Notes: generated by a model from the letters alone, not told the origin. A DNA stretch of 14,527 bases from an uncultured Clostridia bacterium (GCA_945788655.1 CALZMV010000022.1:1-14527); one strand, 5' to 3'; numbered from the stretch's first letter, positions 1 to 7,310 are shown. A program made the numbers and translations.

Positions 1-294
1 GAAGCCATGACTGCAGTTTGCTCCGTAGGCCTTGATATGATAGTAATTCCAGGGGATACTCCTGCTACAACTATTTCTGCCATCATTGCAGACGAAGCAG
101 CCATCGGTATGGTAAATTCCAAAACTACTGCAGTGAGAGTAATCCCTGCAATAGGTGTTGCTGAAGGAGAAGAACTTGACTTCGGCGGGCTGCTGGGAAA
201 CGGTCCTGTTATGAAGCTTCGCCCTCAGTCATCATCAAAAATGATAAACAGAGGCGGCAGAATACCCGCTCCAATGCAGAGCCTGAAAAACTAG
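1..294 (+). CDS. UPF0210 (DUF711/PFL-like) protein, C-terminal part
   Basis: This is the last 97 codons of a gene that begins left of the window; the frame is open from base 1 to the TAG at 292-294. The family is recognised from the segment VGLDMIVIPGDTP, the following IIADEAAIG, the FGGLLG motif and the closing GGRIPAP, which are typical of the end of UPF0210 proteins (usually about 450 residues). The family is related to glycyl-radical (PFL-like) folds but, to my knowledge, its biochemical role is not established. In Firmicutes it is commonly preceded by a small ACT-domain (UPF0237) gene, which would lie outside this window. No clear hairpin terminator follows the stop codon. The family call is firm; the function is unknown. 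Confidence 0.9.
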   Translation, partial: EAMTAVCSVGLDMIVIPGDTPATTISAIIADEAAIGMVNSKTTAVRVIPAIGVAEGEELDFGGLLGNGPVMKLRPQSSSKMINRGGRIPAPMQSLKN

Positions 295-347
295 TACGAA
301 CAAATATGAACGAATATGAAGATTGTGTGGTTTATTGCCCTCTCCCA

Positions 348-376
348 TTGACATTAGTGCTCTATACGAGTAAATT
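348..376 (+). promoter_or_regulatory. Sigma-A-type promoter for the zinc-ribbon membrane protein gene
   Basis: A perfect -35 box TTGACA (348-353) is followed by a 17-bp spacer and a moderate -10 box TAAATT (371-376). Transcription would start near 383, leaving a short leader of about 25 nt that carries a strong ribosome site (AAGGAGGG) before the ATG at 408. This suggests the downstream gene is transcribed independently of the UPF0210 gene. The assignment is by consensus only. Confidence 0.5.
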
Positions 377-407
377 ATGGTTATGATTTTAAGGAGGGAG
401 AAAGCTG

Positions 408-797
408 ATGGGCAATTTTAGATACAAACTTGCACAATTCATGATAGGAAGAAACGGTTTCGATACATTCTGTCACGCTTTACTAAAACTGTCTCTTTTC
501 CTAATAATTGCCGATATCATAGTTCCCGGAAGAATCCTCCAAAAAATTGGTCTCCTGACAATATTCTATTCATATTTCAGAGCTTTCTCTCGCAATGTAG
601 TCAGAAGACGCGCTGAGAATTACTGGTATGTAGAGACCATTGATATGCCTATAAAGGCTTACAGAGGTCGTGACCATAAGAACTATGTTTATTTTAAGTG
701 TCCTACATGTAAACAGACTTTGAGAGCTCCTAAAGGACGCGGTAAGATAAGAGTTACATGCAGTAGATGCCATAGCAAATTTGAAAAGAAGGTTTAA
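408..797 (+). CDS. Small membrane protein with C-terminal zinc ribbon
   Basis: I do not recognise a named family for this 129-residue protein. Residues about 24-57 are hydrophobic and could form one or two membrane segments. A basic stretch follows (residues 62-69, including VRRR). The C-terminal domain has two cysteine knuckles, C98-x2-C101 (FKCPTCKQ) and C118-x2-C121 (TCSRCHSKF), a typical four-cysteine zinc ribbon. The predicted arrangement is a membrane anchor with a cytoplasmic zinc ribbon. The start is supported by an AAGGAGGG ribosome site ending about 8 nt before the ATG. The gene has its own likely promoter and ends at a bidirectional terminator, so it appears to be a single-gene unit. 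The function is unknown; a role in binding nucleic acid or protein at the membrane is only a guess. Confidence 0.8.
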   Translation: MGNFRYKLAQFMIGRNGFDTFCHALLKLSLFLIIADIIVPGRILQKIGLLTIFYSYFRAFSRNVVRRRAENYWYVETIDMPIKAYRGRDHKNYVYFKCPTCKQTLRAPKGRGKIRVTCSRCHSKFEKKV

Positions 798-807
798 ACG
801 CATTATA

Positions 808-843
808 AAAGGATGTCCAATTTGCATAAGGACATCCTTTTTT
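808..843. terminator. Bidirectional intrinsic terminator
   Basis: A perfect 11-bp inverted repeat (AAAGGATGTCC at 808-818, GGACATCCTTT at 830-840) has an 11-nt loop and is flanked by A residues on the left and T residues on the right. It lies between two convergent genes, the zinc-ribbon protein ending at 797 and the DUF554 gene ending at 849, and would serve both strands. It marks the end of the long minus-strand pot transcription unit. Confidence 0.85.
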
Positions 844-848
844 AACAT

Positions 849-1556
849 TTATAGCAGTCCGCTTATAAAATCAAACAGCGGAACAAGTGCAACAGGCAGG
901 AAAATAGCCGGTGTGTAGTTCATTATCTTGAGTTTGGTCGCACCGATTAGATTCAATGCCATTCCGATAAGCATCAGAGAACCGACGCATGTCATTTCTG
1001 CAATTACCGCATCGCTTAAAAACGGCTGGATAAATTGCGCCAGCAACACAATTGCGCCTTGAAAAACAAGAATAAATCCAGCAGATGCCAAAACTCCCAC
1101 GCCCAGTGAAGCCGCAAAGAACACCGATGATATTCCGTCCATTGTAGCCTTGGTTATAAGCATTGTGTTATCACCTATAAGTCCCGCCTGAAGAGAACCG
1201 ACAATGGTCATGGCACCAACACAAAACAACATGCTGGCTGTAATAAACCCTTCAGAAAATGATGGGCCACCTTCTTGAGCTTTATTAATAAACTTCTTTT
1301 CGAAGTTCTCAACGCCTCTGTTTACTCTGGCATCAATATCGAGAGCCATGCCTATTACGGCACCTACCGCCATGGAAATTACAGCAATTATCGTATTTTG
1401 ACCTTCAAATGCACCGCTGATTCCAATATAGATCATAACAAGGCTCATCCCGCTTATTATAAAGCCTGACCAGTTATCAGGTATCGCCTTTTTAGCAGCA
1501 AGACCTATTAAACTTCCTATTACTACGGTTAAAGTATTTACTATTACTCCTAGCAA
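849..1556 (-). CDS. DUF554 family integral membrane protein
   Basis: This 235-residue, very hydrophobic protein has about six or seven predicted membrane segments. It begins with the family-typical MLGVIVNTLTVVIGSLIG pattern, and a short cytoplasmic charged loop (DIDARVNRGVENFEKKF) follows the third segment. It belongs to the DUF554 family (YdfK/YqgA-like), whose physiological role is not settled; transport is often suspected. The start is TTG, two bases after the stop of the upstream small gene. Only a weak GAGG/GGTGA ribosome signal is present, so translational coupling is likely. It is the last gene of the minus-strand unit headed by the pot regulator and ends at the terminator at 808-843. 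A link to polyamine handling is an inference from position only. Confidence 0.88.
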   Translation of the reverse strand: MLGVIVNTLTVVIGSLIGLAAKKAIPDNWSGFIISGMSLVMIYIGISGAFEGQNTIIAVISMAVGAVIGMALDIDARVNRGVENFEKKFINKAQEGGPSFSEGFITASMLFCVGAMTIVGSLQAGLIGDNTMLITKATMDGISSVFFAASLGVGVLASAGFILVFQGAIVLLAQFIQPFLSDAVIAEMTCVGSLMLIGMALNLIGATKLKIMNYTPAIFLPVALVPLFDFISGLL

Positions 1557-1558
1557 AG

Positions 1559-1837
1559 TTATTCACCATCCTCGTCTGGGGCTATTTCTTTTTCAATAGC
1601 TTCGATGGTGGCTAAATGCTCATCGATTTTAGCGCATAAGGCGCCAAGCTTTTCGGTATCAAAATCATTTCCCGCCTTTAACGCACTGTAGATATATTCA
1701 CCTATTTCTTCCTTAACATCTTTGATTTTTCCCTTTTCGAGGACAATTTTTCCTTTGGCTTTTCCATAATCAAGAGTTTCTCCTGCCATTTCGCCTACCT
1801 TGTTTGCCATCTGTCCCAGTTTGTCAATAAAAGCCAT
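1559..1837 (-). CDS. Small charged helical protein of unknown function
   Basis: This 92-residue protein has a Lys/Glu-rich, mainly helical composition. An N-terminal amphipathic part (FIDKLGQMANKVGEM) is followed by a charged stretch, then GEYIYSALKAG and an acidic tail ending DEDGE. It resembles small Clostridia proteins that begin FFDKLGxxA and carry a helical domain near an (I)GEYYY-like motif, sometimes with a zinc ribbon, which is absent here. No enzyme motif, signal peptide or membrane segment is visible. The ATG is preceded by a good AGGAGGG ribosome site. It lies 35 bp after potD with no terminator between them and 2 bp before the DUF554 gene, so it is probably co-transcribed with both. 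The function is unknown. Confidence 0.75.
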   Translation of the reverse strand: MAFIDKLGQMANKVGEMAGETLDYGKAKGKIVLEKGKIKDVKEEIGEYIYSALKAGNDFDTEKLGALCAKIDEHLATIEAIEKEIAPDEDGE

Positions 1838-1872
1838 CTTTTTCCCTCCTATATTTGTGATTTGTGCTGTTT

Positions 1873-2931
1873 TTATTTTTTAGCTTTGTAGTTTTTCCAG
1901 TATTTACTGTACATGTCATCTGCTTCAGAACCAAGATTCATAAGGGTTTCTGATTTTGCAAGTATCTCCTGTGAAGGATTTAATACATCTGCAGCTGTCA
2001 TATCTGCGATCTCTTTATTTGGAATCGCATAAGTTAAATACTCAAAATTTGTAGCGGCAACATCCCCATCAAGCATAAAGTTTATCCACGCTTCTGCGCC
2101 CTCCTTGTTGGCAGCATTTGATGTAATTGCCCAGCAGTCAGTCCAAACTTCAGTTCCCTCCTTTGGCACCACGAAACCAATATTGTCATTCAGTTCCTGT
2201 GAATATAATACTTCTCCTGAAGTAATTACTGCAAGGGCTGCAGACTCACCAATCATAAGATCTCTCGCACTGTCGTTTGCCAGCTTGTAAATAAGAGGTT
2301 TCTGTTTAAGCAGCAAATCTGTCATTTCCTTTATCTGATTTTCATCAGTAGTGTTCATGGAGTATCCTAACATTTTACCGGCAATCATATACATTTCACG
2401 AACAGAATCCGGCATAATGATCTGATCTTTATATTTTTCATCCCACAAATCAGTCCAGGAATCAATATCCTCAGCCTTCACCATGGACTTATTATACATG
2501 ATTCCGTATGTTCCCCATGTATGCGGAACGCTGTGCTTCATTCCTGAATCGAAGTCTTCAAAGAATGACTTCACATTATCTGTAATGTTTGCTGCATTAG
2601 GTACATTGTCATAATTTATTTCCCCCAACAAATCATTTTCAATAAGCTTTGCAATCATGTAATCTGATGCACATATTACATCATACTTTGCTGTGTCATT
2701 CTTGATAACAGGGAACAGTTCCTCGTTTGTATCGAAATAGTCGATAATGACATCATATCCGGTCTGTTCTTCAAATTCATATTCTAAATCAGGATCGAAA
2801 TAATCCCCGAAGCAATATACATAAACTTCTCCCTTTTCTCCCTTTTTGCTGCCTCCACAACCGGTCATCAGCCCCATAGCCATTACAATAATCATGATAA
2901 CGGCAAAAGTTCTTAATACTTTCTTCTTCAT
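1873..2931 (-). CDS. potD: Polyamine ABC transporter substrate-binding lipoprotein PotD
   Basis: This 352-residue lipoprotein would bind spermidine or putrescine outside the membrane and deliver it to PotBC. Residues 1-24 form a lipoprotein signal peptide (basic MKKK, hydrophobic core, lipobox MTGC with C25 as the lipidated residue). The mature part is a type 2 periplasmic-binding-protein fold. By comparison with E. coli PotD, conserved ligand-site features include Y44, S89 and Y91 (ASDYM), E179 (VREM), and W263 with D265 (VWTDCW). The position matching PotD Trp229 falls in ITSGEVLY and has no Trp, so exact substrate preference is uncertain. The start has an AAAGGAA ribosome site 7 nt upstream. 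It is the fifth gene in the unit, 44 bp after potC, an order typical of Firmicutes pot operons. Confidence 0.93.
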   Translation of the reverse strand: MKKKVLRTFAVIMIIVMAMGLMTGCGGSKKGEKGEVYVYCFGDYFDPDLEYEFEEQTGYDVIIDYFDTNEELFPVIKNDTAKYDVICASDYMIAKLIENDLLGEINYDNVPNAANITDNVKSFFEDFDSGMKHSVPHTWGTYGIMYNKSMVKAEDIDSWTDLWDEKYKDQIIMPDSVREMYMIAGKMLGYSMNTTDENQIKEMTDLLLKQKPLIYKLANDSARDLMIGESAALAVITSGEVLYSQELNDNIGFVVPKEGTEVWTDCWAITSNAANKEGAEAWINFMLDGDVAATNFEYLTYAIPNKEIADMTAADVLNPSQEILAKSETLMNLGSEADDMYSKYWKNYKAKK

Positions 2932-2975
2932 ATTAATTTCCTTTCTTTATCGATGTAGATATCAATTTTTAACTT

Positions 2976-3773
2976 TTATCTGTTTTTTCTGCTGCTTAAT
3001 ATATTAACGATTACCAAAATAATTAACACCAGCAGAAATATAACTGTTGATAATGCATACAATGTTGGTCGTATTCCAACCTTCACCTGACTGTAAATCA
3101 AGGTGGAAAGGGTATTAATTCCGGCACCTCTGGTGAAATGCGTAATTACGAAATCATCTACAGACATGGTAAAGGATAATAAGAATCCTGATAATACTCC
3201 CGGCATAATGTCCGGCAATACCACTTTGAAAAACGCATACGCAGGAGATGCCCCCAGGTCTAAAGCCGCCTCATATGTGCTGTTTTGAAGCTGCTTGAAC
3301 TTCGGCATTACAGAAAGAATAACATATGGTATGCAGAATGTTATATGGCTGAAAAGTACTGTTCCGTAATTCAGGGAAATTCCGCATACTACAAACATCA
3401 GCATAATGGATATACCTGTTACAATATCTGCATTTAAAAGAGGAATATTGTTCAGTCCCATTATCATCAGCCTGCTTTTTTCCTTCATGGAATTCATACC
3501 TATGCAAGCTAAAAGTCCGACCACAGTGGCTATTGAAGCTGCCCAGAAGGCAATGGTCAAAGTATTGGTCAGTGCATCCATGATAACTCTGTTTCCAATC
3601 ATTTCCTCATACCATCTAAGTGAAAAGCCCATCCATTTTGTCATGGTTTTGCCATCATTAAAGGACAACACCATCAACGTAATAATAGGCAGATAGAGGA
3701 AAAGTAAAATAACAGCCAGGTAGAGGCCACGACAAGCTTTGGATGCAATTTTTTTGTTTTTTTGCTTCATCAT
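2976..3773 (-). CDS. potC: Polyamine ABC transporter permease PotC
   Basis: This 265-residue inner-membrane permease has about six membrane helices and the type I importer (BPD_transp_1) domain. The EAA loop that contacts the ATPase is EAALDLGASPAYAFFKVVLPDIMPG, roughly residues 168-192. The N-terminal LPIITLMVLSFNDG and the later SVDDFVITHF pattern (around residues 204-213) are typical of PotC rather than PotB. The ATG overlaps the stop of potB by 4 bp (ATGA) and has a GGAGGG ribosome site about 9 nt upstream, inside potB. It should pair with PotB to form the transmembrane pore of the PotABCD importer. Confidence 0.93.
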   Translation of the reverse strand: MMKQKNKKIASKACRGLYLAVILLFLYLPIITLMVLSFNDGKTMTKWMGFSLRWYEEMIGNRVIMDALTNTLTIAFWAASIATVVGLLACIGMNSMKEKSRLMIMGLNNIPLLNADIVTGISIMLMFVVCGISLNYGTVLFSHITFCIPYVILSVMPKFKQLQNSTYEAALDLGASPAYAFFKVVLPDIMPGVLSGFLLSFTMSVDDFVITHFTRGAGINTLSTLIYSQVKVGIRPTLYALSTVIFLLVLIILVIVNILSSRKNR

Positions 3774-4591
3774 AGCATGCTTCCCTCCCCTTCTCTGTCA
3801 AACTTTTCTATCATAATCATACTGATTACTATAAATACCATCATGACAAGGGATAGCCCTGCGCCTAGATTCCAGTTGGAGCTTACGGTAAATTCCTGCT
3901 CTATGATGTTTCCAATGAGATTTACTTTTCCACCGCCAAGCATTGTTGAGATGGCAAAAGTAGTAAGTGACGGCACGAATACCATAGTTATGCCGCTGAC
4001 TATTCCCGGCACTGAAAGAGGTATTATTATTCTTCTTAAGACAGTTGCTCTGCTGGCACCGAGGTCATAAGCAGCCTCAATGAGACTGTTGTCGATTTTA
4101 ATCATGGCATTGTAAATCGGTAAAACCATAAAAGGTAAATAGTCATAAACCATGCCCAGAACTACCGCTGTTGGTGTATTTATTATGTCTAAAAGAGGCA
4201 ACTCCAATGACTTAAGTATCAAGTTTATTACGCCATTTCTTTCAAGTAATACCTGCCACGCCATAGTTCTAAGAAGGAAATTCATCCACATTGGAAGAAT
4301 GAATACAAATATCATAAATCCCTTTTTGCCCAAATTACTGTCTTTAAGTATCAGCCCTAAAGGAAAAGCTATTATTAAGCAGATAATAGTGCTTATTAAA
4401 GCAAGAAGCAATGACAGACCCAATGCCTGTGGATGGTCTCCGGTAACAATGGCAACAATATTGTTTAAAGTAAAAGCCCCACTTCTGTCCGTCAGTCCAT
4501 AAAAGGCTATTACCGCCATTGGAATAATCGTTCCACATAAGATAAATGCCAGAAACGGTCCGGAAAAAATTCTTTTAATGCTTCTATTCAT
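3770..4591 (-). CDS. potB: Polyamine ABC transporter permease PotB
   Basis: This 273-residue membrane permease has about six helices. The EAA loop is EAAYDLGASRATVLRRIIIPLSVPG, about residues 172-196, and the segment FVPSLTTFAISTMLGGGK with a following IGNIIEQEF is typical of PotB. It is one half of the PotBC pore. Its ATG lies within the end of potA (8-bp overlap), and the nearest AGGAGG is about 12 nt upstream inside potA, a rather long spacing that suggests coupled translation. Its stop overlaps the start of potC by 4 bp. These overlaps are strong evidence that potA, potB and potC are expressed together. Confidence 0.93.
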   Translation of the reverse strand: MNRSIKRIFSGPFLAFILCGTIIPMAVIAFYGLTDRSGAFTLNNIVAIVTGDHPQALGLSLLLALISTIICLIIAFPLGLILKDSNLGKKGFMIFVFILPMWMNFLLRTMAWQVLLERNGVINLILKSLELPLLDIINTPTAVVLGMVYDYLPFMVLPIYNAMIKIDNSLIEAAYDLGASRATVLRRIIIPLSVPGIVSGITMVFVPSLTTFAISTMLGGGKVNLIGNIIEQEFTVSSNWNLGAGLSLVMMVFIVISMIMIEKFDREGEGSML

Positions 4592-5651
4592 CTAACGCCA
4601 TCGCCTCCTCATCTTCGGATTGCGGCTTATGCATGATCTGGATGTTTTCAGGTGCAACCTTCATGGACACGCGAGTACCTACAGGGTAGCTTTTTGTGTT
4701 TTGAACCAGCCATTCAAAGCCGCCTGCTTCAATACACATTTCGTAGTGAACTCCGATAAATACATTGGAGGTTACCGTTCCGTCTATTGTACCATCTCCG
4801 GGCTTTCCAATAATAATGTCTTCAGGCCTTATTACAACATCAACCGGCTTATTTTTTCCAAAGCCCTCGTCAATGCAAGGGAAAATGTGATTGCAGATTT
4901 TTACAACTCTGTCCTCAATCATTACAGCATCGATGATGTTGCTGTCACCGATAAAGTCTGCAACAAAAGCATTCTCAGGCTCGTTATATATCTCTTCAGG
5001 TGTACCCATCTGCTGGATGTAACCCTGATTCATTACTACCACCTTATCGGACATTGTAAGTGCTTCTTCCTGGTCATGGGTTACATAAAGGAAGGTTATT
5101 CCAAGTTCCTTCTTCAGTCTGATCAGCTCGTACTGCATCTCCTGTCTAAGCTTCAGATCAAGTGCCCCTAAAGGCTCATCAAGAAGCAGTATCTTCGGTT
5201 CATTTACGATGGCTCTCGCAATTGCAATTCTCTGCTGCTGACCGCCGGATAGAGAATCAACGGAACGTTTCTCATATCCGCTGAGGTTTACAAGCTTAAG
5301 AGCATATTTAATTTTATCATTAATATATTCCTTGCTTTTGCCGCTTATTTTCAGGCCGAAAGCGATGTTTTCAGCAATATTCATGTTCGGAAACAGTGCA
5401 TACTTCTGAAAAACGGTATTCAACGGTCTCTTGTTTGGTGCAAGATTTGTAATATCATCGCCTTTAAAGAGCACCTTGCCCGTATCAGGAGTTTCAAAGC
5501 CTCCCAAAATTCTTAATGTTGTTGTCTTGCCGCATCCCGATGGTCCAAGGAGCGTAATAAATTCATTTTCTTTTATTTTAAGGTTAAATTCGTCAAGAAC
5601 CAGTTCCCCGTCAAAAGACTTGGAAATGTCACAAAGTTCAATTAATGGCAT
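4584..5651 (-). CDS. potA: Polyamine ABC transporter ATP-binding protein PotA
   Basis: This 355-residue ATPase energises polyamine import. It has a complete ABC domain: Walker A GPSGCGKT (36-43), Q-loop Q82, signature LSGGQ (134-138), Walker B LLLDEP (155-160) and switch histidine H192. A C-terminal TOBE-type regulatory domain follows (about residues 265-342, with VIRPEDI), as in PotA/MalK-type ATPases. The N-terminal MPLIELCDISKSFDG is the normal start for the family. However, no Shine-Dalgarno sequence is visible before the ATG, where the DNA is an A-rich run. It starts 8 bp after the stop of the upstream regulator, so translation may depend on coupling to that gene. All catalytic motifs are intact. 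Confidence 0.95.
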   Translation of the reverse strand: MPLIELCDISKSFDGELVLDEFNLKIKENEFITLLGPSGCGKTTTLRILGGFETPDTGKVLFKGDDITNLAPNKRPLNTVFQKYALFPNMNIAENIAFGLKISGKSKEYINDKIKYALKLVNLSGYEKRSVDSLSGGQQQRIAIARAIVNEPKILLLDEPLGALDLKLRQEMQYELIRLKKELGITFLYVTHDQEEALTMSDKVVVMNQGYIQQMGTPEEIYNEPENAFVADFIGDSNIIDAVMIEDRVVKICNHIFPCIDEGFGKNKPVDVVIRPEDIIIGKPGDGTIDGTVTSNVFIGVHYEMCIEAGGFEWLVQNTKSYPVGTRVSMKVAPENIQIMHKPQSEDEEAMALDE

Positions 5652-5659
5652 TTTTTAAG

Positions 5660-6193
5660 TTAGAAACTCGGTGGCGTACTTACCCACAGAATTTCTGCTC
5701 CTTTCTTCGATGTAATGTAATGTTTTTTATCGGGCGTATAGTAAAAGGCCTCTCCTGCTTTGGCGATATATTTATCACTACCCAAGCATATTGTAATCTG
5801 TCCTTTAAGAACATATCCAAATTCCTCTCCTTCATGTGGATTGTCAGGATATGTCTGTCCACCTGCCTTAAGGGAAAGCCTTATGGGCTCCATCATATTC
5901 TTCTGAGCATTAGGTATTATCCACTCCGTCATATTGCCCAGTTCCTCATCTATTTTCTCAAAATAATCAGATTCACCAAAGACAATCTGTGTCTTCTCCT
6001 CTTTTGCAAAGAATTCGCTGATTGTCATTCCGAGGCATTGCAATATATCTTCTAAAGTTGAAATTGACGGTGAAGTTAAATCATTCTCAAGTTGGGAAAT
6101 AAAGCCCTTTGATAGTTCGCTTCTATCTGCAAGCTCCTCCTGAGTCAAACCGTTTAATATTCTTAATTCCTTTATTTTGGTACCTATGTCCAC
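5660..6193 (-). CDS. XRE-family regulator with C-terminal cupin domain (probable pot operon regulator)
   Basis: This 177-residue regulator has an N-terminal HTH_3 domain (residues about 5-60, with LTQEELADRSELSKGFISQL covering the helix-turn-helix) and a C-terminal cupin_2 domain (about 105-175, with PHEGEEFGYVLKG and later PDKKHYI). This architecture is shared with PuuR-type polyamine-responsive repressors and is often the first gene of Firmicutes potABCD operons. The cupin would sense a small effector, likely a polyamine (inference from context). The start is GTG with a GAGG about 10 nt upstream. It lies 8 bp before potA and is preceded by a strong promoter with overlapping inverted repeats, suggesting autoregulation of the whole unit. 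Confidence 0.9.
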   Translation of the reverse strand: MDIGTKIKELRILNGLTQEELADRSELSKGFISQLENDLTSPSISTLEDILQCLGMTISEFFAKEEKTQIVFGESDYFEKIDEELGNMTEWIIPNAQKNMMEPIRLSLKAGGQTYPDNPHEGEEFGYVLKGQITICLGSDKYIAKAGEAFYYTPDKKHYITSKKGAEILWVSTPPSF

Positions 6194-6222
6194 TATCTCA
6201 CCGCCTCTGTTTTTAACTATTT

Positions 6223-6249
6223 TAAACTAAAAGTTTAGAAATACTAAAC
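6223..6249 (-). promoter_or_regulatory. Overlapping inverted repeats, candidate operator of the XRE-cupin regulator
   Basis: Two inverted repeats share a half-site. GTTTAG (6233-6238), a 5-bp gap and CTAAAC (6244-6249) form a perfect 17-bp interrupted palindrome. TAAACT (6223-6228), a 3-bp gap and AGTTTA (6232-6237) form a second. The pair sits about 10-35 bp downstream of the predicted start point, a suitable place for a repressor roadblock. Binding by the adjacent regulator is an inference from position and symmetry. Confidence 0.55.
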
Positions 6250-6264
6250 CAAATAGCATATATT

Positions 6265-6292
6265 ATTATATATTAATTATTTGCTAAGTCAA
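6265..6292 (-). promoter_or_regulatory. Strong promoter of the regulator-potABCD unit
   Basis: On the minus strand, -35 box TTGACT (6292-6287) is followed by a 16-bp spacer and a perfect -10 box TATAAT (6270-6265). Transcription would start near 6258, giving a leader of about 65 nt before the GTG of the regulator. This is the best consensus promoter upstream of the pot genes, and the candidate operator lies just downstream of it. Confidence 0.7.
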
Positions 6293-6315
6293 TAGTAATT
6301 ATTGTATTATTGGGG

Positions 6316-6344
6316 TTGCTCTTTTAGACCTCGAGGTTTATAAT
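6316..6344 (+). promoter_or_regulatory. Possible promoter of the AEC carrier gene, with internal palindrome
   Basis: TTGCTC (6316-6321), a 17-bp spacer and a perfect TATAAT (6339-6344) could form a promoter for the rightward gene. Transcription would start at or near the ATG at 6351, implying a leaderless or nearly leaderless message. The spacer contains a perfect 10-bp palindrome, ACCTCGAGGT (6328-6337). The promoter is uncertain because leaderless mRNAs are not the rule in these bacteria. Confidence 0.35.
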
Positions 6345-6350
6345 GGCTTC

Positions 6351-7298
6351 ATGGTTATTATTTTAAGTAAAATTGCAGGAATATTTATAGTTATGCTTCT
6401 CGGGCTTTTGATAAACAAAGCAAAGGTTATTCCCGGAGAAGCAAATCACTACTTCGTAACATTATTGCTTTGGGTAACAACGCCTTGTATGATTTATTGC
6501 TCTATTACAAGCAGAGAATACGATCCGAGCATTCTATCCTCTACAATTCATATGTTTGTAATAGGTGTTGCATTTTTCCTTTTGGCGGTCATAATCGGTT
6601 TTGCTCTGGCTAAATACGTTCTAAAGGTTCCGGAAAAAGATTTGGGCATCTATGTGGCATCATTCGGAGGTATTAATAACGGCTTCATGGGTTTTCCTAT
6701 TACTCTTGCCCTCTTTGGTAACAATGCGTTGTACTATATGGTTATCTTCAACATAGCCCTGAATATCTACATGTATTCAGCATGTCCTATAATTATGGGT
6801 ATTGGGCATGATACCGGTAAGTTCAATGTCAAATATATTTTTAAGACATTGGCAAACCCTTCAACCATCATCTGCGTAGTAAGCATGGTTATGCTGGTTA
6901 AAGGTTGGAACATTCCCGATGTGTTATTCGAAAGTGTCGAAATGGTAGGAGATATAACGGTACCGCTGTCAATGCTGGTGGTAGGTATGCAGCTTGGAGA
7001 AAGCAATGCTCTTAAAGTACTGAAAAACAGGAAGCTTATGCTTTTTTCTGTTATCAAGATGATATCTCTTCCTGTTCTTGTATTTCTTCTGGTGAACTGG
7101 CTGCCTGTTATTACAGCTGTAAAGATTGCAGCAGTCATCGGAGCTACATTCCCTTGTGCTGTTGTTGTATCCGCCATTGCACTTATGGAAAACAGAAATT
7201 CAATCTTAGCCTCAGAAATGGTTGCAATAACCACATTCCTTTCGGTTATTACAATCCCAATTGTTTCGCTTCTTCTTGGGGGCTATTACGGAGTATAA
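6351..7298 (+). CDS. AEC (auxin efflux carrier) family transporter
   Basis: This 315-residue protein has about ten hydrophobic segments in two halves joined by a less hydrophobic middle. The features are those of bacterial AEC carriers: an N-terminal IVMLLGLLINKAKVIP, the first-half segment GGINNGFMGFPI (about residues 105-116) and a second half with ITVPLSMLVVGMQLG (about 202-216) and ATFPCAVVVSA. Bacterial members export or import small organic acids or amino-acid-like compounds; the substrate cannot be read from sequence. The ATG lacks a good ribosome site: GAGG lies about 14 nt away, and a nearer ATG at 6343 is out of frame. It is divergent from the pot unit, with 157 bp between the starts, so regulation by the same region is possible. 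Confidence 0.88.
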   Translation: MVIILSKIAGIFIVMLLGLLINKAKVIPGEANHYFVTLLLWVTTPCMIYCSITSREYDPSILSSTIHMFVIGVAFFLLAVIIGFALAKYVLKVPEKDLGIYVASFGGINNGFMGFPITLALFGNNALYYMVIFNIALNIYMYSACPIIMGIGHDTGKFNVKYIFKTLANPSTIICVVSMVMLVKGWNIPDVLFESVEMVGDITVPLSMLVVGMQLGESNALKVLKNRKLMLFSVIKMISLPVLVFLLVNWLPVITAVKIAAVIGATFPCAVVVSAIALMENRNSILASEMVAITTFLSVITIPIVSLLLGGYYGV

Positions 7299-7310
7299 AA
7301 GCATAAAAAG

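Noticed and set aside
295..325. Imperfect tandem repeat around ACGAAcaAATATGAACGAATATGAA
   Set aside because: There are only two short imperfect copies in AT-rich DNA. They are not a CRISPR-like or other meaningful array.
4620..5171. A 183-codon open frame on the plus strand opposite potA
   Set aside because: It lies wholly antisense to the well-supported potA gene, its product shows no domain, and it has no ribosome site. It is a shadow frame.
5645..6055. A 136-codon plus-strand open frame opposite the XRE-cupin gene
   Set aside because: It is antisense to a gene with clear HTH and cupin motifs, and its product is low-complexity hydrophobic and cysteine-rich, typical of an antisense frame.
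6767..7234. A 155-codon minus-strand open frame inside the AEC gene
   Set aside because: The opposite strand encodes a complete carrier with family motifs. The Ser/Thr-rich product is what a reversed membrane-protein gene gives.
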